A stretch of 64,000 nt of DNA from Gordonibacter sp. An230. Its GTDB lineage: Bacteria; Actinomycetota; Coriobacteriia; Coriobacteriales; Eggerthellaceae. A model generated the notes under the pieces. That model did not search any database, was not told where the DNA came from, and was given only the letters and a program-made list of their open reading frames with translations. The translations under genes were made by a program, and so were the position numbers. Positions 15,271 through 23,962 of the stretch are shown in pieces. Where the stretch lies: contig NZ_NFJP01000023.1 of the NCBI RefSeq assembly GCF_002159915.1, positions 1 through 64,000 on the forward strand, written 5' to 3'. The stretch's first letter is position 1; the number at the start of each line of letters is the position of its first letter.

Positions 15271-15652
15271 ACATGTGATCAGGTCGTGTTCGTCTTGTGT
15301 AACGACGTTGGGAGTTCAATGAATGGGCAGGTCGCGCTTGTTGGTAAGGCTGTCGAGGTGCGATTTTGGAATCGGGAGGGGCGACGTGCGTTTCGCTCTC
15401 ATCCTTGCTGATCGGTTTCCCGCCCCTCTCTCGACCCCTCCCTTTTCCGCGCCCTTTGTCCGTCCGCGGCGTTGCGGGGTGGATTGGCTTGCGAACGTGC
15501 TTTCTGCGATGGGGTGGGGGGCGGACGTGCGGGGCCGCATTGCGAAGGACTTCGTTCGGGGGGCTGTCGATTAGGTGGTGTCGCGCGCTTGGTTCGCGCG
15601 CCCGCGCGGCGGCGGGTTTTGGTATCATGCGAGACTGACGAAAGGATTTCCC
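15271..15652. other. Intergenic region, nothing recognised
   Basis: About 380 bases between the divergent small RNA and the methyltransferase-like gene. No domain-bearing frame is seen; GGTATCATG at 15630-15638 may hold a weak -10 for the downstream gene. Confidence 0.35.
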
Positions 15653-16555
15653 ATGCCCGATATCGCCTTGCGCTTTCACAAAGACATGCTCGTGCTTTCC
15701 AGCCCCGTGATCCCCGTACTTGCCCGACAGGGTTTCGACATTGAGCGCGACCTCGAGTACGCGTGCCTCGTCGAGCCGGAGGCCGTGCGCGACGCCCTGC
15801 GACTGTGCCAAGCGGCCGGCGCGCAGTGCCTTGTCGCGTGCACGGAGGGTATCACGCCGGCGCGCCTTGCGCATCACGGCATGGAGCGCCGTGCGGAAGA
15901 GGTGGCGCGTGCTGCGCTCGCCGCAGCCTCGGAGCTTCGGCCCCAGCATGTGCTCGCGGAGATCGGTCCATGCGGGCTGCCGCTCGATCCCACCAGCAAG
16001 GCGTCGCTCAATGAGAGCCGCGACCAGTACGCCCGAGCTGCCCGTGCGTTCGCGGGCCTGTCCTTCGACGCGTTCTTTCTCAACGGGTTCTCCCGCCCTG
16101 TCGATCTCAAGTGCGCGCTCATGGGCGTGCGCCAGGTGAGCGACATGCCGGTGTTCGCGTCGGTGGATGTGGACGGCGAAGGGCTCGTGTCTGGCGGCAG
16201 GCCGTTCGAGGACGCGCTCGGAGTCATGATGGACTACGGGGCGTCGGTGGTCGGATTCGCCACGTCCGCGCCGCTCGGCGCGGCCGAGTCGCTTGCGCGC
16301 CGCGCTGCGGGCGCGGGCGGGCTGCCTGTGCTCGCGCAGCTTGTGGTGGGAAAGCGCGATCCTCGGCAAGGAGCCGCCACGGTCGCCAACCCCTACTACT
16401 GCCCCGACGTGCTCGTGGAGGCGGGCGCTCGGCTGCGTGCGGCGGGTGTGCAGTTCCTCCGCGCTGCAGGCGATGCGACGCCTGCGTACACCGGGGCGCT
16501 CGTGGCGGCGAGCGAGGGCGAGGATGTCGTGCGTCTCGGCGCGGAGGTGCGATGA
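15653..16555 (+). CDS. Homocysteine S-methyltransferase-like protein lacking the zinc-site cysteines
   Basis: A 300-residue TIM-barrel-type protein. The series AEIGPCGLPLD (near 103), FDAFFLNGF, MPVFASVDVDGEGLVSGG, VGFATSAPLG and FLRAAGDATPAYTGALVA (near the end) follows the homocysteine-binding domain of MetH/BHMT-type enzymes (GPTG, ADxFxxET, PVFxS, GLNCSxGP, GGCCGTTPxHIxAL). The final block aligns with GGCCGTTP but reads R-A-A-G-D-A-T-P, so the zinc-binding cysteine pair is missing. It may have lost methyltransferase activity or use another metal site. ATG at 15653 has AAAGGA upstream. It overlaps the next small gene by four bases. Confidence 0.6.
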   Translation: MPDIALRFHKDMLVLSSPVIPVLARQGFDIERDLEYACLVEPEAVRDALRLCQAAGAQCLVACTEGITPARLAHHGMERRAEEVARAALAAASELRPQHVLAEIGPCGLPLDPTSKASLNESRDQYARAARAFAGLSFDAFFLNGFSRPVDLKCALMGVRQVSDMPVFASVDVDGEGLVSGGRPFEDALGVMMDYGASVVGFATSAPLGAAESLARRAAGAGGLPVLAQLVVGKRDPRQGAATVANPYYCPDVLVEAGARLRAAGVQFLRAAGDATPAYTGALVAASEGEDVVRLGAEVR

Positions 16556-16830
16556 TGGCTCTCCGCTCGAACACGAACGCGGTGCGCAGTCCCCATTACG
16601 GCGCGCTGCAGGACGTTGTTGATGCCGTTTACGCCGACAAGGGACCGAAAGACGCCGTTCGGCGTCTCGAGGTGGTGGTGGCCGCCGAGGCCGCCGACCT
16701 GCCCTGCGACCTCATGGAGGTCGTCAACCTCCTTCCGCCCGGCTCTTACACTCGCCAGCGGCTGTGCGATCAGCTGAACTCTTCCATCGGCGGCCATGCT
16801 TGGGGCCAAGTGTACGGAACGGTGGAGTGA
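16552..16830 (+). CDS. Conserved-looking small protein coupled to the methyltransferase-like gene
   Basis: 92 residues, starting at ATG 16552 in an ATGA overlap with the previous stop, so translation is coupled. A second ATG follows immediately. Sequence is mixed alpha/beta in character (helix-rich YGALQDVVDAVY, RRLEVVVAAEAADLPCDLMEVVN, then LPPGSYTRQRLCDQLN) with two cysteines. I do not recognise the family. Tight coupling suggests it acts with the upstream barrel protein, perhaps as a subunit or regulator; that is inference. Confidence 0.7.
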   Translation: MMALRSNTNAVRSPHYGALQDVVDAVYADKGPKDAVRRLEVVVAAEAADLPCDLMEVVNLLPPGSYTRQRLCDQLNSSIGGHAWGQVYGTVE

Positions 16831-17626
16831 GTCCGCGCGACACCGCCGTCGCGGTTTCTGAGGGTTTGCGCGAGGTCCGGGACCGCAGAACCGGGTCGGC
16901 AGTCGGTGACTTTCCTGAGCGATGCGCGACGTCGTGTTCGCGTCGATCTTCCCCGGAGGGTCGGTCCTTTTCCTTGCCCGCTGCGCGGTTCGCACCTGCC
17001 GTTGCCCTGGACGCGGCGGCTTTCGACGGGCCTTTGCAAAAAAGGGGAGGAGGCTGTGCGCGGTGGGCCGGCTTCTGCTGGGATGCGGCATGGAGGTTGC
17101 GGACGATTCGACCTGCTCGCTTCCGCGTCGTCTCCGCAGGGTGGGTTTCTGTCGAAGGGAGCCATGGGAGTTCTCCGGTGTTCGGGCCGTCTCTTCATTT
17201 TCGATCATGTGGGGAAAATTCGGGCGACGGCTCGACATCCGCCTCGCCATCTTGACACCTTCCCGGGCTGTCGCCGGCCTTTCTGGCAGGGTCCGTTCGC
17301 TCTCGTCCGCCGCCTTGCGCCCTCTTGCGCCTTCGCTCTGGGTTTGCGAAGGAGCGCAGCGTGCATCCGCTCCGCCGTTGTGCCCTTGCTCGGATCCCTC
17401 GTTCGCTTTCTCTCTTCGCATGTTTCGTGTCCGCGTCGTTCTCGAGCCGCCGTCCCTTTCGTTCTACCGGCTCGGCCCGTCCTCCCGCGCCCGCCCATCC
17501 GCGTCCGCGTCATGCTCTCCGCCTCGCTTACGCTTCCGTCCTGTGAAGTTTTGGTGCGCGCCCTGCGGGTTTGCGGGCGAATCCTTCGCGCGGCGCTTTT
17601 GAGCCTTGTTTTCGGGCTGACGGCCC
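16831..17626. other. Large intergenic region upstream of nrdD
   Basis: About 800 bases without a credible gene. Long open frames occur on both strands but have unnatural composition (Arg/Pro/Ser-rich), no ribosome sites and no domains. The regulatory part is the last 150 bases before nrdD. Confidence 0.5.
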
Positions 17627-17675
17627 GCTACTATATATCAACGCTGCAATCGCCAAAAACCACAATATATAGTGG
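17627..17675 (+). promoter_or_regulatory. Pair of NrdR boxes upstream of nrdD
   Basis: CCACAATATATAGTGG at 17660-17675 is a near-perfect NrdR box (consensus ACACWATATATWGTGT). A second, weaker box is centred at 17635/17636 within CTACTATATATCAAC. The centres are 32 bp apart, three helical turns, the spacing at which NrdR tetramers bind. NrdR would repress nrdD when dATP is high. Confidence 0.8.
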
Positions 17676-17785
17676 AAATTAGGGTGAAAACCGGTGGAAA
17701 GAGTGGTTTTGGCCGCAGCGTATCCACAGTTCGCACGCATAAAACAGCATCATCGGGAAAACGGCAAAGAAGAGGGAGCTTCAGC

Positions 17786-20113
17786 ATGGTCACCACCATC
17801 ATCAAGCGCGACGGTCGCAGGGCGGAGTTCAGGCAGGACAAGATCGCCGAGGCGGTGGAGCGCGCGTTCCAAGCGTGCGGCGCGATGCAGGATCGCGCGG
17901 CTGCCGACGAGATCGCGCAGAAGGTGGTCGACAAGCTGGAGAGCGGGGCCATCGAGGGCGTGCCCACGGTGGAGGGCGTGCAGGATCTGGTGGAGGAGAC
18001 GCTCATTGAGGAGGGGTTCGTCCAAACGGCCAAGTCCTACATCCTCTATCGCGCCGAGCGCAGCCGCGCCCGCGACGTGAACAGCCGCCTCATCCAGACG
18101 CTCAAGGACATCACGTTCTCCAAGGCCGCCGACTCTGACATGAAGCGCGAGAACGCCAACATCGATGCCGACACCGCCATGGGCACCATGCTCAAGTACG
18201 GCTCCGAGTCGGCCAAGCAGTTCTACGAGATGTGCGTCATCGAGCCGAAGTTCGCGCGAGCGCATCGCGAGGGCGATATCCATATTCATGACATGGACTT
18301 CTACACGCTCACCACCACGTGCTGTCAGATCGAGCTGAAGAAGCTCTTCAAGGGAGGTTTCTCGACGGGCCACGGCGTGCTGCGCGAGCCCAACGACATT
18401 GCCAGCTACGCCGCGCTTGCCTGCATCGCCATCCAGAGCAATCAGAACGACCAGCATGGCGGACAGGCCATCTGCGATTTCGACTACGGTCTGGCCGACG
18501 GCGTGAAGAAGACCTACCGTCGCCTCTACAAAAAGCACCTGGCCGAGGCGCTCGACCTTTTGGCGGACGGCGCGGTGGACGATGCGCGTTCGTTCGCGCA
18601 GGACGTTCTCGCTGGCGTCGAAGGGCGGACGGGCATGTGGGCCGGTCTCGAGATGGACGAGGGCTTCGAAGCCGACGTGCGAGCCGCGCTCGTCGGGGCG
18701 GGTGTGGACGAGCGTGCTGCCGACAAGGCGCTCGCCTATGCCGCGAAGAACGCCTTCGCCGACACCGACCGTGCCACGTTCCAGGCCATGGAGGCCCTCG
18801 TGCACAACCTCAACACCATGCATTCCCGTGCGGGCGCGCAAACGCCGTTCAGCTCGGTCAACTACGGCATGGACACGAGCCCCGAGGGCCGCATGGTGGT
18901 GAGGAACATGCTGCTGGCCACCGAGGAGGGCCTCGGCTCGGGTGAGACGCCCATCTTCCCCGTGCAGATCTTCCGCGTGAAGGAGGGAGTGAACTACAAT
19001 CCCGGGGATCCGAACTACGACCTGTTCAAACTTGCCATGCACTGCTCGGCCAAGAGGCTGTTCCCCAACTTCAGCTTCCTCGACGCGCCGTTCAACGCGC
19101 AGTATTACAAAGGCACGCCCGAGACGGAGATCGCCTACATGGGCTGCCGCACGCGCGTCATGGGCAACGTGTTCGATCCCGACCGTGAGGTCACGCCCGG
19201 TCGCGGCAACTTGTCGTTCACATCCATCAACCTGCCGCGTCTCGCCATTCGTGCGAAGGGCGACCTCGATTTGTTCTTCGACCTGCTCGATGCGAAGTTG
19301 GCGCTCGTTGTGGGGCAGCTCGACGAGCGCTTCGAGATCCAAGCGCGCAAAAAGGTGTACAACGCGCCGTTTTTGATGGGCCAGGGCGTGTGGATCGATT
19401 CGGAGAAGCTGGCTCCCGGCGACGAGCAGCGTGAGGTGCTCAAGCACGGCACGCTGTCCGTGGGGTTCATCGGGCTGGCGGAGACGCTCGTGGCGCTCAC
19501 CGGCAAGCATCACGGCGAGTCGAAGGCGTCTCAGAACCTCGGTCTCGAGATCGTGGGACACATGCGTTCGTACCTAGACAAGCTGTCGCAGGAGCGTCGT
19601 ATGAACTACGGCCTGATCGCCACGCCGGCCGAGGGCCTGTCCGGCCGCTTCGTGCGTTTGGATCGCGCGCGTTACGGAACGCTGCCCGGCATCACCGACC
19701 GCGATTACTACACGAATGGCTTCCACGTGCCGGTGTACTACGACATCAGCGCGTTCGAGAAGATCGAGATCGAAGCGCCCTATCATGCGCTTACGAACGC
19801 GGGCCATATCTCCTATGTGGAGCTCGACGGCGATCCGACTGAGAACCTCGAGGCGTTCGAGGCCGTCATCCGTCACATGAAGGACAGCGGCATCGGCTAC
19901 GGCTCGGTGAACCATCCGGTGGACCGCGACCCCGTGTGCGGCTACAACGGCATCATCGGCGACGTGTGCCCCAAGTGCGGCCGCACCGAGGAGGAGCACG
20001 GCGTGGCTTTCGAGCGCATCCGCCGCATCACCGGCTACCTCGTGGGCACCCTCGACCGTTTCAACGACGCCAAACGCGCCGAGGAGGCGGATCGGGTGAA
20101 GCACGGGATGTAG
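17786..20113 (+). CDS. nrdD: Anaerobic (class III) ribonucleoside-triphosphate reductase
   Basis: Makes dNTPs from NTPs without oxygen, using a glycyl radical installed by NrdG. 775 residues. The N terminus is an ATP-cone regulatory domain (IIKRDGRRAEFRQDKIAEAV). The core carries NrdD hallmarks such as MHSRAGAQTPFSSVNYG. The C terminus has a zinc-type cluster (CGYNG then CPKCG) and the radical loop RITGYLVG with Gly-750; the usual consensus is R-x-x-GYL. ATG at 17786 is preferred to an upstream in-frame start at 17672, which would add residues encoded by the NrdR operator region. Its activase nrdG lies 2.3 kb downstream behind a restriction-modification cassette. Confidence 0.96.
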   Translation: MVTTIIKRDGRRAEFRQDKIAEAVERAFQACGAMQDRAAADEIAQKVVDKLESGAIEGVPTVEGVQDLVEETLIEEGFVQTAKSYILYRAERSRARDVNSRLIQTLKDITFSKAADSDMKRENANIDADTAMGTMLKYGSESAKQFYEMCVIEPKFARAHREGDIHIHDMDFYTLTTTCCQIELKKLFKGGFSTGHGVLREPNDIASYAALACIAIQSNQNDQHGGQAICDFDYGLADGVKKTYRRLYKKHLAEALDLLADGAVDDARSFAQDVLAGVEGRTGMWAGLEMDEGFEADVRAALVGAGVDERAADKALAYAAKNAFADTDRATFQAMEALVHNLNTMHSRAGAQTPFSSVNYGMDTSPEGRMVVRNMLLATEEGLGSGETPIFPVQIFRVKEGVNYNPGDPNYDLFKLAMHCSAKRLFPNFSFLDAPFNAQYYKGTPETEIAYMGCRTRVMGNVFDPDREVTPGRGNLSFTSINLPRLAIRAKGDLDLFFDLLDAKLALVVGQLDERFEIQARKKVYNAPFLMGQGVWIDSEKLAPGDEQREVLKHGTLSVGFIGLAETLVALTGKHHGESKASQNLGLEIVGHMRSYLDKLSQERRMNYGLIATPAEGLSGRFVRLDRARYGTLPGITDRDYYTNGFHVPVYYDISAFEKIEIEAPYHALTNAGHISYVELDGDPTENLEAFEAVIRHMKDSGIGYGSVNHPVDRDPVCGYNGIIGDVCPKCGRTEEEHGVAFERIRRITGYLVGTLDRFNDAKRAEEADRVKHGM

Positions 20114-20148
20114 CTTGCCGGGGAGATTGTGAAAGATATTCAGGGGCA

Positions 20149-20189
20149 GGGATTGCCCATCCTTCGCTCTGGCGAGGATGGGCAATCCC
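20149..20189 (+). terminator. Long hairpin after nrdD
   Basis: A 15-bp perfect stem (20149-20163 with 20175-20189) extended by CGC/GCG around a TCTG loop with one bulged T. It is followed by GGTATTCT, a poor T tract. It may end the nrdD transcript or mark the left border of the inserted cassette. Confidence 0.55.
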
Positions 20190-20282
20190 GGTATTCTGAC
20201 GTTCTGGTCCAAGTGCAAGTCGGAACGATAATTCGTTATACTTGCTTTTGGATTGGTTACGCAGGCCTCGTTAGGAGAATTT

Positions 20283-21575
20283 GTGGCTGATACCGTGCAA
20301 CAACGCAATGCGAATCAGAGGCCTTTCGCTGTAGACCTCTTTGCCGGTTCAGGCGGCCTTTCGCTCGGCTTCGAGGAAGCCGGTTTTGACGTTGCCGCTT
20401 CCGTTGAGTTCGACCCCGTCCACGCTGCCGTACATTCTTATAATTTTCCTCAAACTACGATGTTTTGTCGTGATGTTCGGACTATGACGGGGGACGAGAT
20501 CAGGGAAAACTCCCGAATAGGAAGCTCGGAGATTCTCGTCGTGTTCGGCGGTCCTCCTTGCCAGGGTATTTCGTTGATGGGCAAGCGCAATGTTGAGGAT
20601 CCCAGGAACGAGCTTCTATTGGAGTTTGCAAGGGTCGTGGCGGAGCTCAGGCCGTGCTATTGCGTTATGGAAAACGTTGCGGGCCTTGTCGTGGGGAAAC
20701 ACAGGGCTTTGCTCGATGGCGTAGTGGCCCGTCTGGAAAAAGCGGGCTATTCCGTGCTTTCTCCTCGAGTCCTTCAGGCTTCGGAATACGGTGTCCCCCA
20801 GTCGAGGCGCAGACTGTTTTTGATTGGAATGCGCAAAGATGCGACTCCTGCTGCATACCCTCCTCCAATAGTTACCGCTCGAAGAATCGATGGGTCTTCT
20901 GTTGTGGGTGAGCTTCCGCTGGGTCCCAGTGTTTCGGAGGCTCTTTTCGATATCCCCAATGCTGACAACTATGAAGAGCTGCTAGATAGCGATGAAGTGA
21001 CGGTGCGCTACGGCGAGCCTTCGGCTTATGCCAAGCGCTTGAGGGACGTGTTGTCTGATGCAGACAATTACGCATCGCCAAGGGTGTGCGCTGATACCCT
21101 GCTATCCTCTTCGAGAAGAACGAATCATAGTCAAACTTCTATCGAGAGGTTCAAGGCTACGCTGCCGGGCACGACGGAGTCTGTCAGCAGGTTTCTGCGA
21201 TTGCATCCTGATGGCATCTCGAACACGTTACGCGCGGGGACGGCTTCTGATCGAGGTGCTTACACAGCGCCCCGTCCTATTCATCCTCTGTATCCGAGGG
21301 TGATCACGGTGAGAGAGGCAGCTCGTTTGCATGGGTATCCCGACTGGTTTCGATTCCATGTTACAAAGTGGAACGGGTTTAGGGAAGTTGGGAATAGCGT
21401 GCCTGTCTTTTTGGGAAGAGCGGTTGCCTCGTCAGTTATGAAGGCGGCAAATTTGACGCCTGTGAGAGCGGAAACCGTTCGCACGGGAGACAAGTCCCTG
21501 CTCTCCTTTTCTCAAAGCGAGGCGGAGAAGTATTTCGAAATCGAGGAGAAAGTAATTCCCGCTCGATCAAGGTAG
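20283..21575 (+). CDS. DNA (cytosine-5) methyltransferase of a type II restriction-modification system
   Basis: 430 residues with the C5-methyltransferase motifs in order: I DLFAGSGGLSLG (18-29), IV GGPPCQGIS with catalytic Cys-93, VI MENV, VIII SRRRLFLIG, and X REVGNSVPV near the C terminus. The region between VIII and the C-terminal motifs (about 190-330) is the target-recognition domain; the target cannot be read from sequence. Codon use and GC are lower than in the neighbours, a sign of transfer. GTG at 20283 follows AGGAG by five bases; a TTG at 20253 is a weaker option. The next gene begins 11 bases after its stop. Confidence 0.95.
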   Translation: MADTVQQRNANQRPFAVDLFAGSGGLSLGFEEAGFDVAASVEFDPVHAAVHSYNFPQTTMFCRDVRTMTGDEIRENSRIGSSEILVVFGGPPCQGISLMGKRNVEDPRNELLLEFARVVAELRPCYCVMENVAGLVVGKHRALLDGVVARLEKAGYSVLSPRVLQASEYGVPQSRRRLFLIGMRKDATPAAYPPPIVTARRIDGSSVVGELPLGPSVSEALFDIPNADNYEELLDSDEVTVRYGEPSAYAKRLRDVLSDADNYASPRVCADTLLSSSRRTNHSQTSIERFKATLPGTTESVSRFLRLHPDGISNTLRAGTASDRGAYTAPRPIHPLYPRVITVREAARLHGYPDWFRFHVTKWNGFREVGNSVPVFLGRAVASSVMKAANLTPVRAETVRTGDKSLLSFSQSEAEKYFEIEEKVIPARSR

Positions 21576-21586
21576 GGGGGTTGGTT

Positions 21587-22396
21587 GTGAATCGTTACGA
21601 GCAGATAATCGATTGGATTTTTCATAAACATTACTCAGAGGGGATGATGAGCGTTCCTTTTCAAAGGAATGAGCTAGAGGATGCATCTCGTGCGCTCGGT
21701 TTTGAAACGCCAAAAAACCTCGGTGATGTTATCTACTCTATTCGGTTTCGATGCCTGATGCCCGAATCTGTCTCTCGTTGCGCGCCTGAGGGCCGAGAAT
21801 GGGTAATACGTGGTGCAGGCAAGGCGAGGTATGCTTTCGAGCTGGTGAAAAAGGTTCGTATTGTTCCCAACGAAACCATGATTGTCACAAAGGTGCCAGA
21901 CTCGACTCCGGAGATCATATCTGCGGCCGCGCAAGGTGACGAGCAGGCTTTGCTGGCGCTTGTCCGTTACAACAAGCTGGTTGACATCTTTCTAGGAGTT
22001 GCTGCCTACTCGCTGCAAAACCATTTGCGAACTACGGCTGAAGGAATAGGACAGGTTGAGATTGATGAAGTGTACGTAGCGGTTGACCGGCATGGCCAGC
22101 AGTACATCATCCCCGTTCAGGCCAAGGGCCATACTGACGAGATCGGGGTAACTCAGCCTGAGCAAGATCTGGCTGTCTGCAAGGAGAAGTGGCCGGATAT
22201 GGTTGCCCGTGCTCTTGCTGTTCAATTTATGGAAGATGGTGTGATCGCTTTATTCGAGCTTGCTCGCCAAGACGGATGCATCAGGGTTGTCCGAGAAGCG
22301 CATTATAAACTCGTTCCTCATGGCGATATAACGCAAGAGGATCGTGATTTGTACAAAAATGCAGCTAGGAATTCCACAGAGATATTCGAGTTATGA
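21587..22396 (+). CDS. Probable restriction endonuclease (PD-(D/E)XK type) partner of the methyltransferase
   Basis: 269 residues from GTG 21587 (GGGGGG six bases upstream). The sequence GQVEIDEVYVAVDRHG followed by YIIPVQAKGHTDE gives E158, D160 and Q178-x-K180, a PD-(D/E)XK-like active site with Gln in place of the second acid. An internal helical region (SLQNHLRTTAEG) precedes it. Low-GC composition matches the methyltransferase, not the flanking genes. Its last codon overlaps the nrdG start (ATGA). The identity as the cognate endonuclease is inferred from the motif plus adjacency to the methyltransferase. Confidence 0.8.
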   Translation: MNRYEQIIDWIFHKHYSEGMMSVPFQRNELEDASRALGFETPKNLGDVIYSIRFRCLMPESVSRCAPEGREWVIRGAGKARYAFELVKKVRIVPNETMIVTKVPDSTPEIISAAAQGDEQALLALVRYNKLVDIFLGVAAYSLQNHLRTTAEGIGQVEIDEVYVAVDRHGQQYIIPVQAKGHTDEIGVTQPEQDLAVCKEKWPDMVARALAVQFMEDGVIALFELARQDGCIRVVREAHYKLVPHGDITQEDRDLYKNAARNSTEIFEL

Positions 22397-22938
22397 CCGC
22401 TCCCGCCACCATACGCCTTTACGGCACGGTTCCGGACTCCATCGTGGACGGACCCGGGCTTCGCTACGCCGTGTTCGTGCAGGGCTGCACGCACGGCTGC
22501 CCTGGTTGCCACAACCCCGAGAGCCAACCGGCTACGGGCGGCGCGGTGAGAGCCATCGACGACGTGGTGGCCGATATCGCGGCGAACAAGCTGGCGCAGG
22601 GCGTGACGATATCGGGCGGCGAGCCGTTTGAGCAGGCCGCCGCGTGCGCGCAGTTGGCGCGCCGGTGCCGCGCGCTCGGCTTGAACGTGTGGACGTACTC
22701 GGGCTACCGCTACGAACAGCTGGAGGCCGGCGTGCCCGACGAGGCGGCCCGCGCGCTGCTCGACGCCACCGACGTGCTGGTGGACGGCCCCTTCGTCCAA
22801 GCGCTCCATTCCCACGACCTGCAATGGCGCGGCTCTCGTAACCAACGGTTGATTGACGTTCCCGCCAGCCGGGCGCTCGGACGCGTGGTTTTGTGGGAAA
22901 CTCGCGAATACTTCCCGGAAAAGCCACCCTCGTGGTGA
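22393..22938 (+). CDS. nrdG: Anaerobic ribonucleotide reductase-activating protein
   Basis: Radical SAM enzyme that generates the glycyl radical on NrdD. 181 residues with the cluster motif C32-x3-C36-x2-C39 (GCTHGCPGC), the preceding DGPGLRYAVFVQG, and the SAM-binding TISGGEP. GC returns to chromosomal level. The ATG at 22393 sits inside the stop region of the restriction endonuclease gene (ATGA), so nrdG translation appears coupled to it. A start six codons later is not available, so the overlap is probably real. Confidence 0.95.
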   Translation: MTAPATIRLYGTVPDSIVDGPGLRYAVFVQGCTHGCPGCHNPESQPATGGAVRAIDDVVADIAANKLAQGVTISGGEPFEQAAACAQLARRCRALGLNVWTYSGYRYEQLEAGVPDEAARALLDATDVLVDGPFVQALHSHDLQWRGSRNQRLIDVPASRALGRVVLWETREYFPEKPPSW

Positions 22939-22990
22939 GGTCCCGCGTCCGCGTTTGTCGGCGGCGCGGACGGCATGGTAGGATAACGTC

Positions 22991-23962
22991 ATGGAACAGC
23001 TTTCGCGCATAATCGAAGGATTCGCCCGCAGCGACTGGATCGCCACGGCCATCACGGCGGTCGTCATACTCGCGGCGACGGCTGTGTGCGCGCGGATCGC
23101 GCGGCGCTTCATGCGCCGGCTTCTGCATTTCAACGAAGGGAAAGACCTTCCGTCAAGCTCCATCTTCGTGAACATCGTCCGCGGCGCCGTCTGGTTCCTC
23201 GGCGTCTGCATCATGCTGTCCACGTGCTTCAACGTGAACGTGAGCGCCGCCATCACCGCGCTGGGCATCGGCGGCATCGCCGTCTCGCTGGGCTTTCAGG
23301 ACACCATATCGAACCTGATCGGCGGGTTGCAGGTCTCGCTCATGCGCATCGTCAAACCGGGCGACAACATCGAGGTGGGCTCGTCGTCGGGCGTGGTGAA
23401 GGACGTCACGTGGCGGCACACCTCCATTCGCAACAGCGCGGGCGAAGAGGTGATCATACCCAACTCCATCATCAACAAAACCGCGCTCGTGCATCTGCCG
23501 CCCACCAATCAGGTGAAGCTGCCCATCGTGGTGGTCACCGACGGCGAGCGCCTTGACGAGGTGGCTGCCGCCATCGAGAGATCCGCCGCCGAGGCGGCCT
23601 CCACCTGCTCGAAGCTGACGAAGCAGCCGGCGCTTACGTTCACGGGTATCGGAGACGCGGGCTTTCAGGCCTCGCTTGCATTCACGGTGGCCGACAGCCG
23701 CACGGGTTCCCGGGCGGGCGACGCGGTCCTGCGGGCCATCGCGCCGCTTACGCGGGCGGGCGGCGTCCCGCTTGCCGAGCGCGTGCTGGACGAGGCCGCG
23801 CATGAGGCGACCGAGCGCGAGAAGGGCGAAGGGGAGCAGCAGCACGACGTCGCGCGCTCCAAGCCCAAGGCGAAATCCGCATCCCGACGAGCGGGCGGGA
23901 GGTCGAACGTGCGCAACCGCGTTGCGCATGCGCTGCGCGCGATGAAGGGAGAGGGTCGGTGA
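22991..23962 (+). CDS. mscS: Small-conductance mechanosensitive channel, MscS family
   Basis: Osmotic-release channel in the membrane, 323 residues. Three membrane helices: about 15-35, 58-78 and the pore helix AAITALGIGGIAVSLGFQDTISNLIGG (about 79-105). The beta domain follows with VKPGDNIEVG and the signature VIIPNSIINKTALVH. The C terminus (about 275-323) is a basic Arg/Lys/Ala-rich tail that is not part of the canonical fold. It overlaps the next gene by four bases (GTGA). Confidence 0.92.
   Translation: MEQLSRIIEGFARSDWIATAITAVVILAATAVCARIARRFMRRLLHFNEGKDLPSSSIFVNIVRGAVWFLGVCIMLSTCFNVNVSAAITALGIGGIAVSLGFQDTISNLIGGLQVSLMRIVKPGDNIEVGSSSGVVKDVTWRHTSIRNSAGEEVIIPNSIINKTALVHLPPTNQVKLPIVVVTDGERLDEVAAAIERSAAEAASTCSKLTKQPALTFTGIGDAGFQASLAFTVADSRTGSRAGDAVLRAIAPLTRAGGVPLAERVLDEAAHEATEREKGEGEQQHDVARSKPKAKSASRRAGGRSNVRNRVAHALRAMKGEGR

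Noticed and set aside
16906-17682. Plus-strand frame of 258 codons upstream of nrdD
   Set aside because: Runs through the NrdR boxes, has no ribosome site and low-complexity Arg/Ser/Pro composition.
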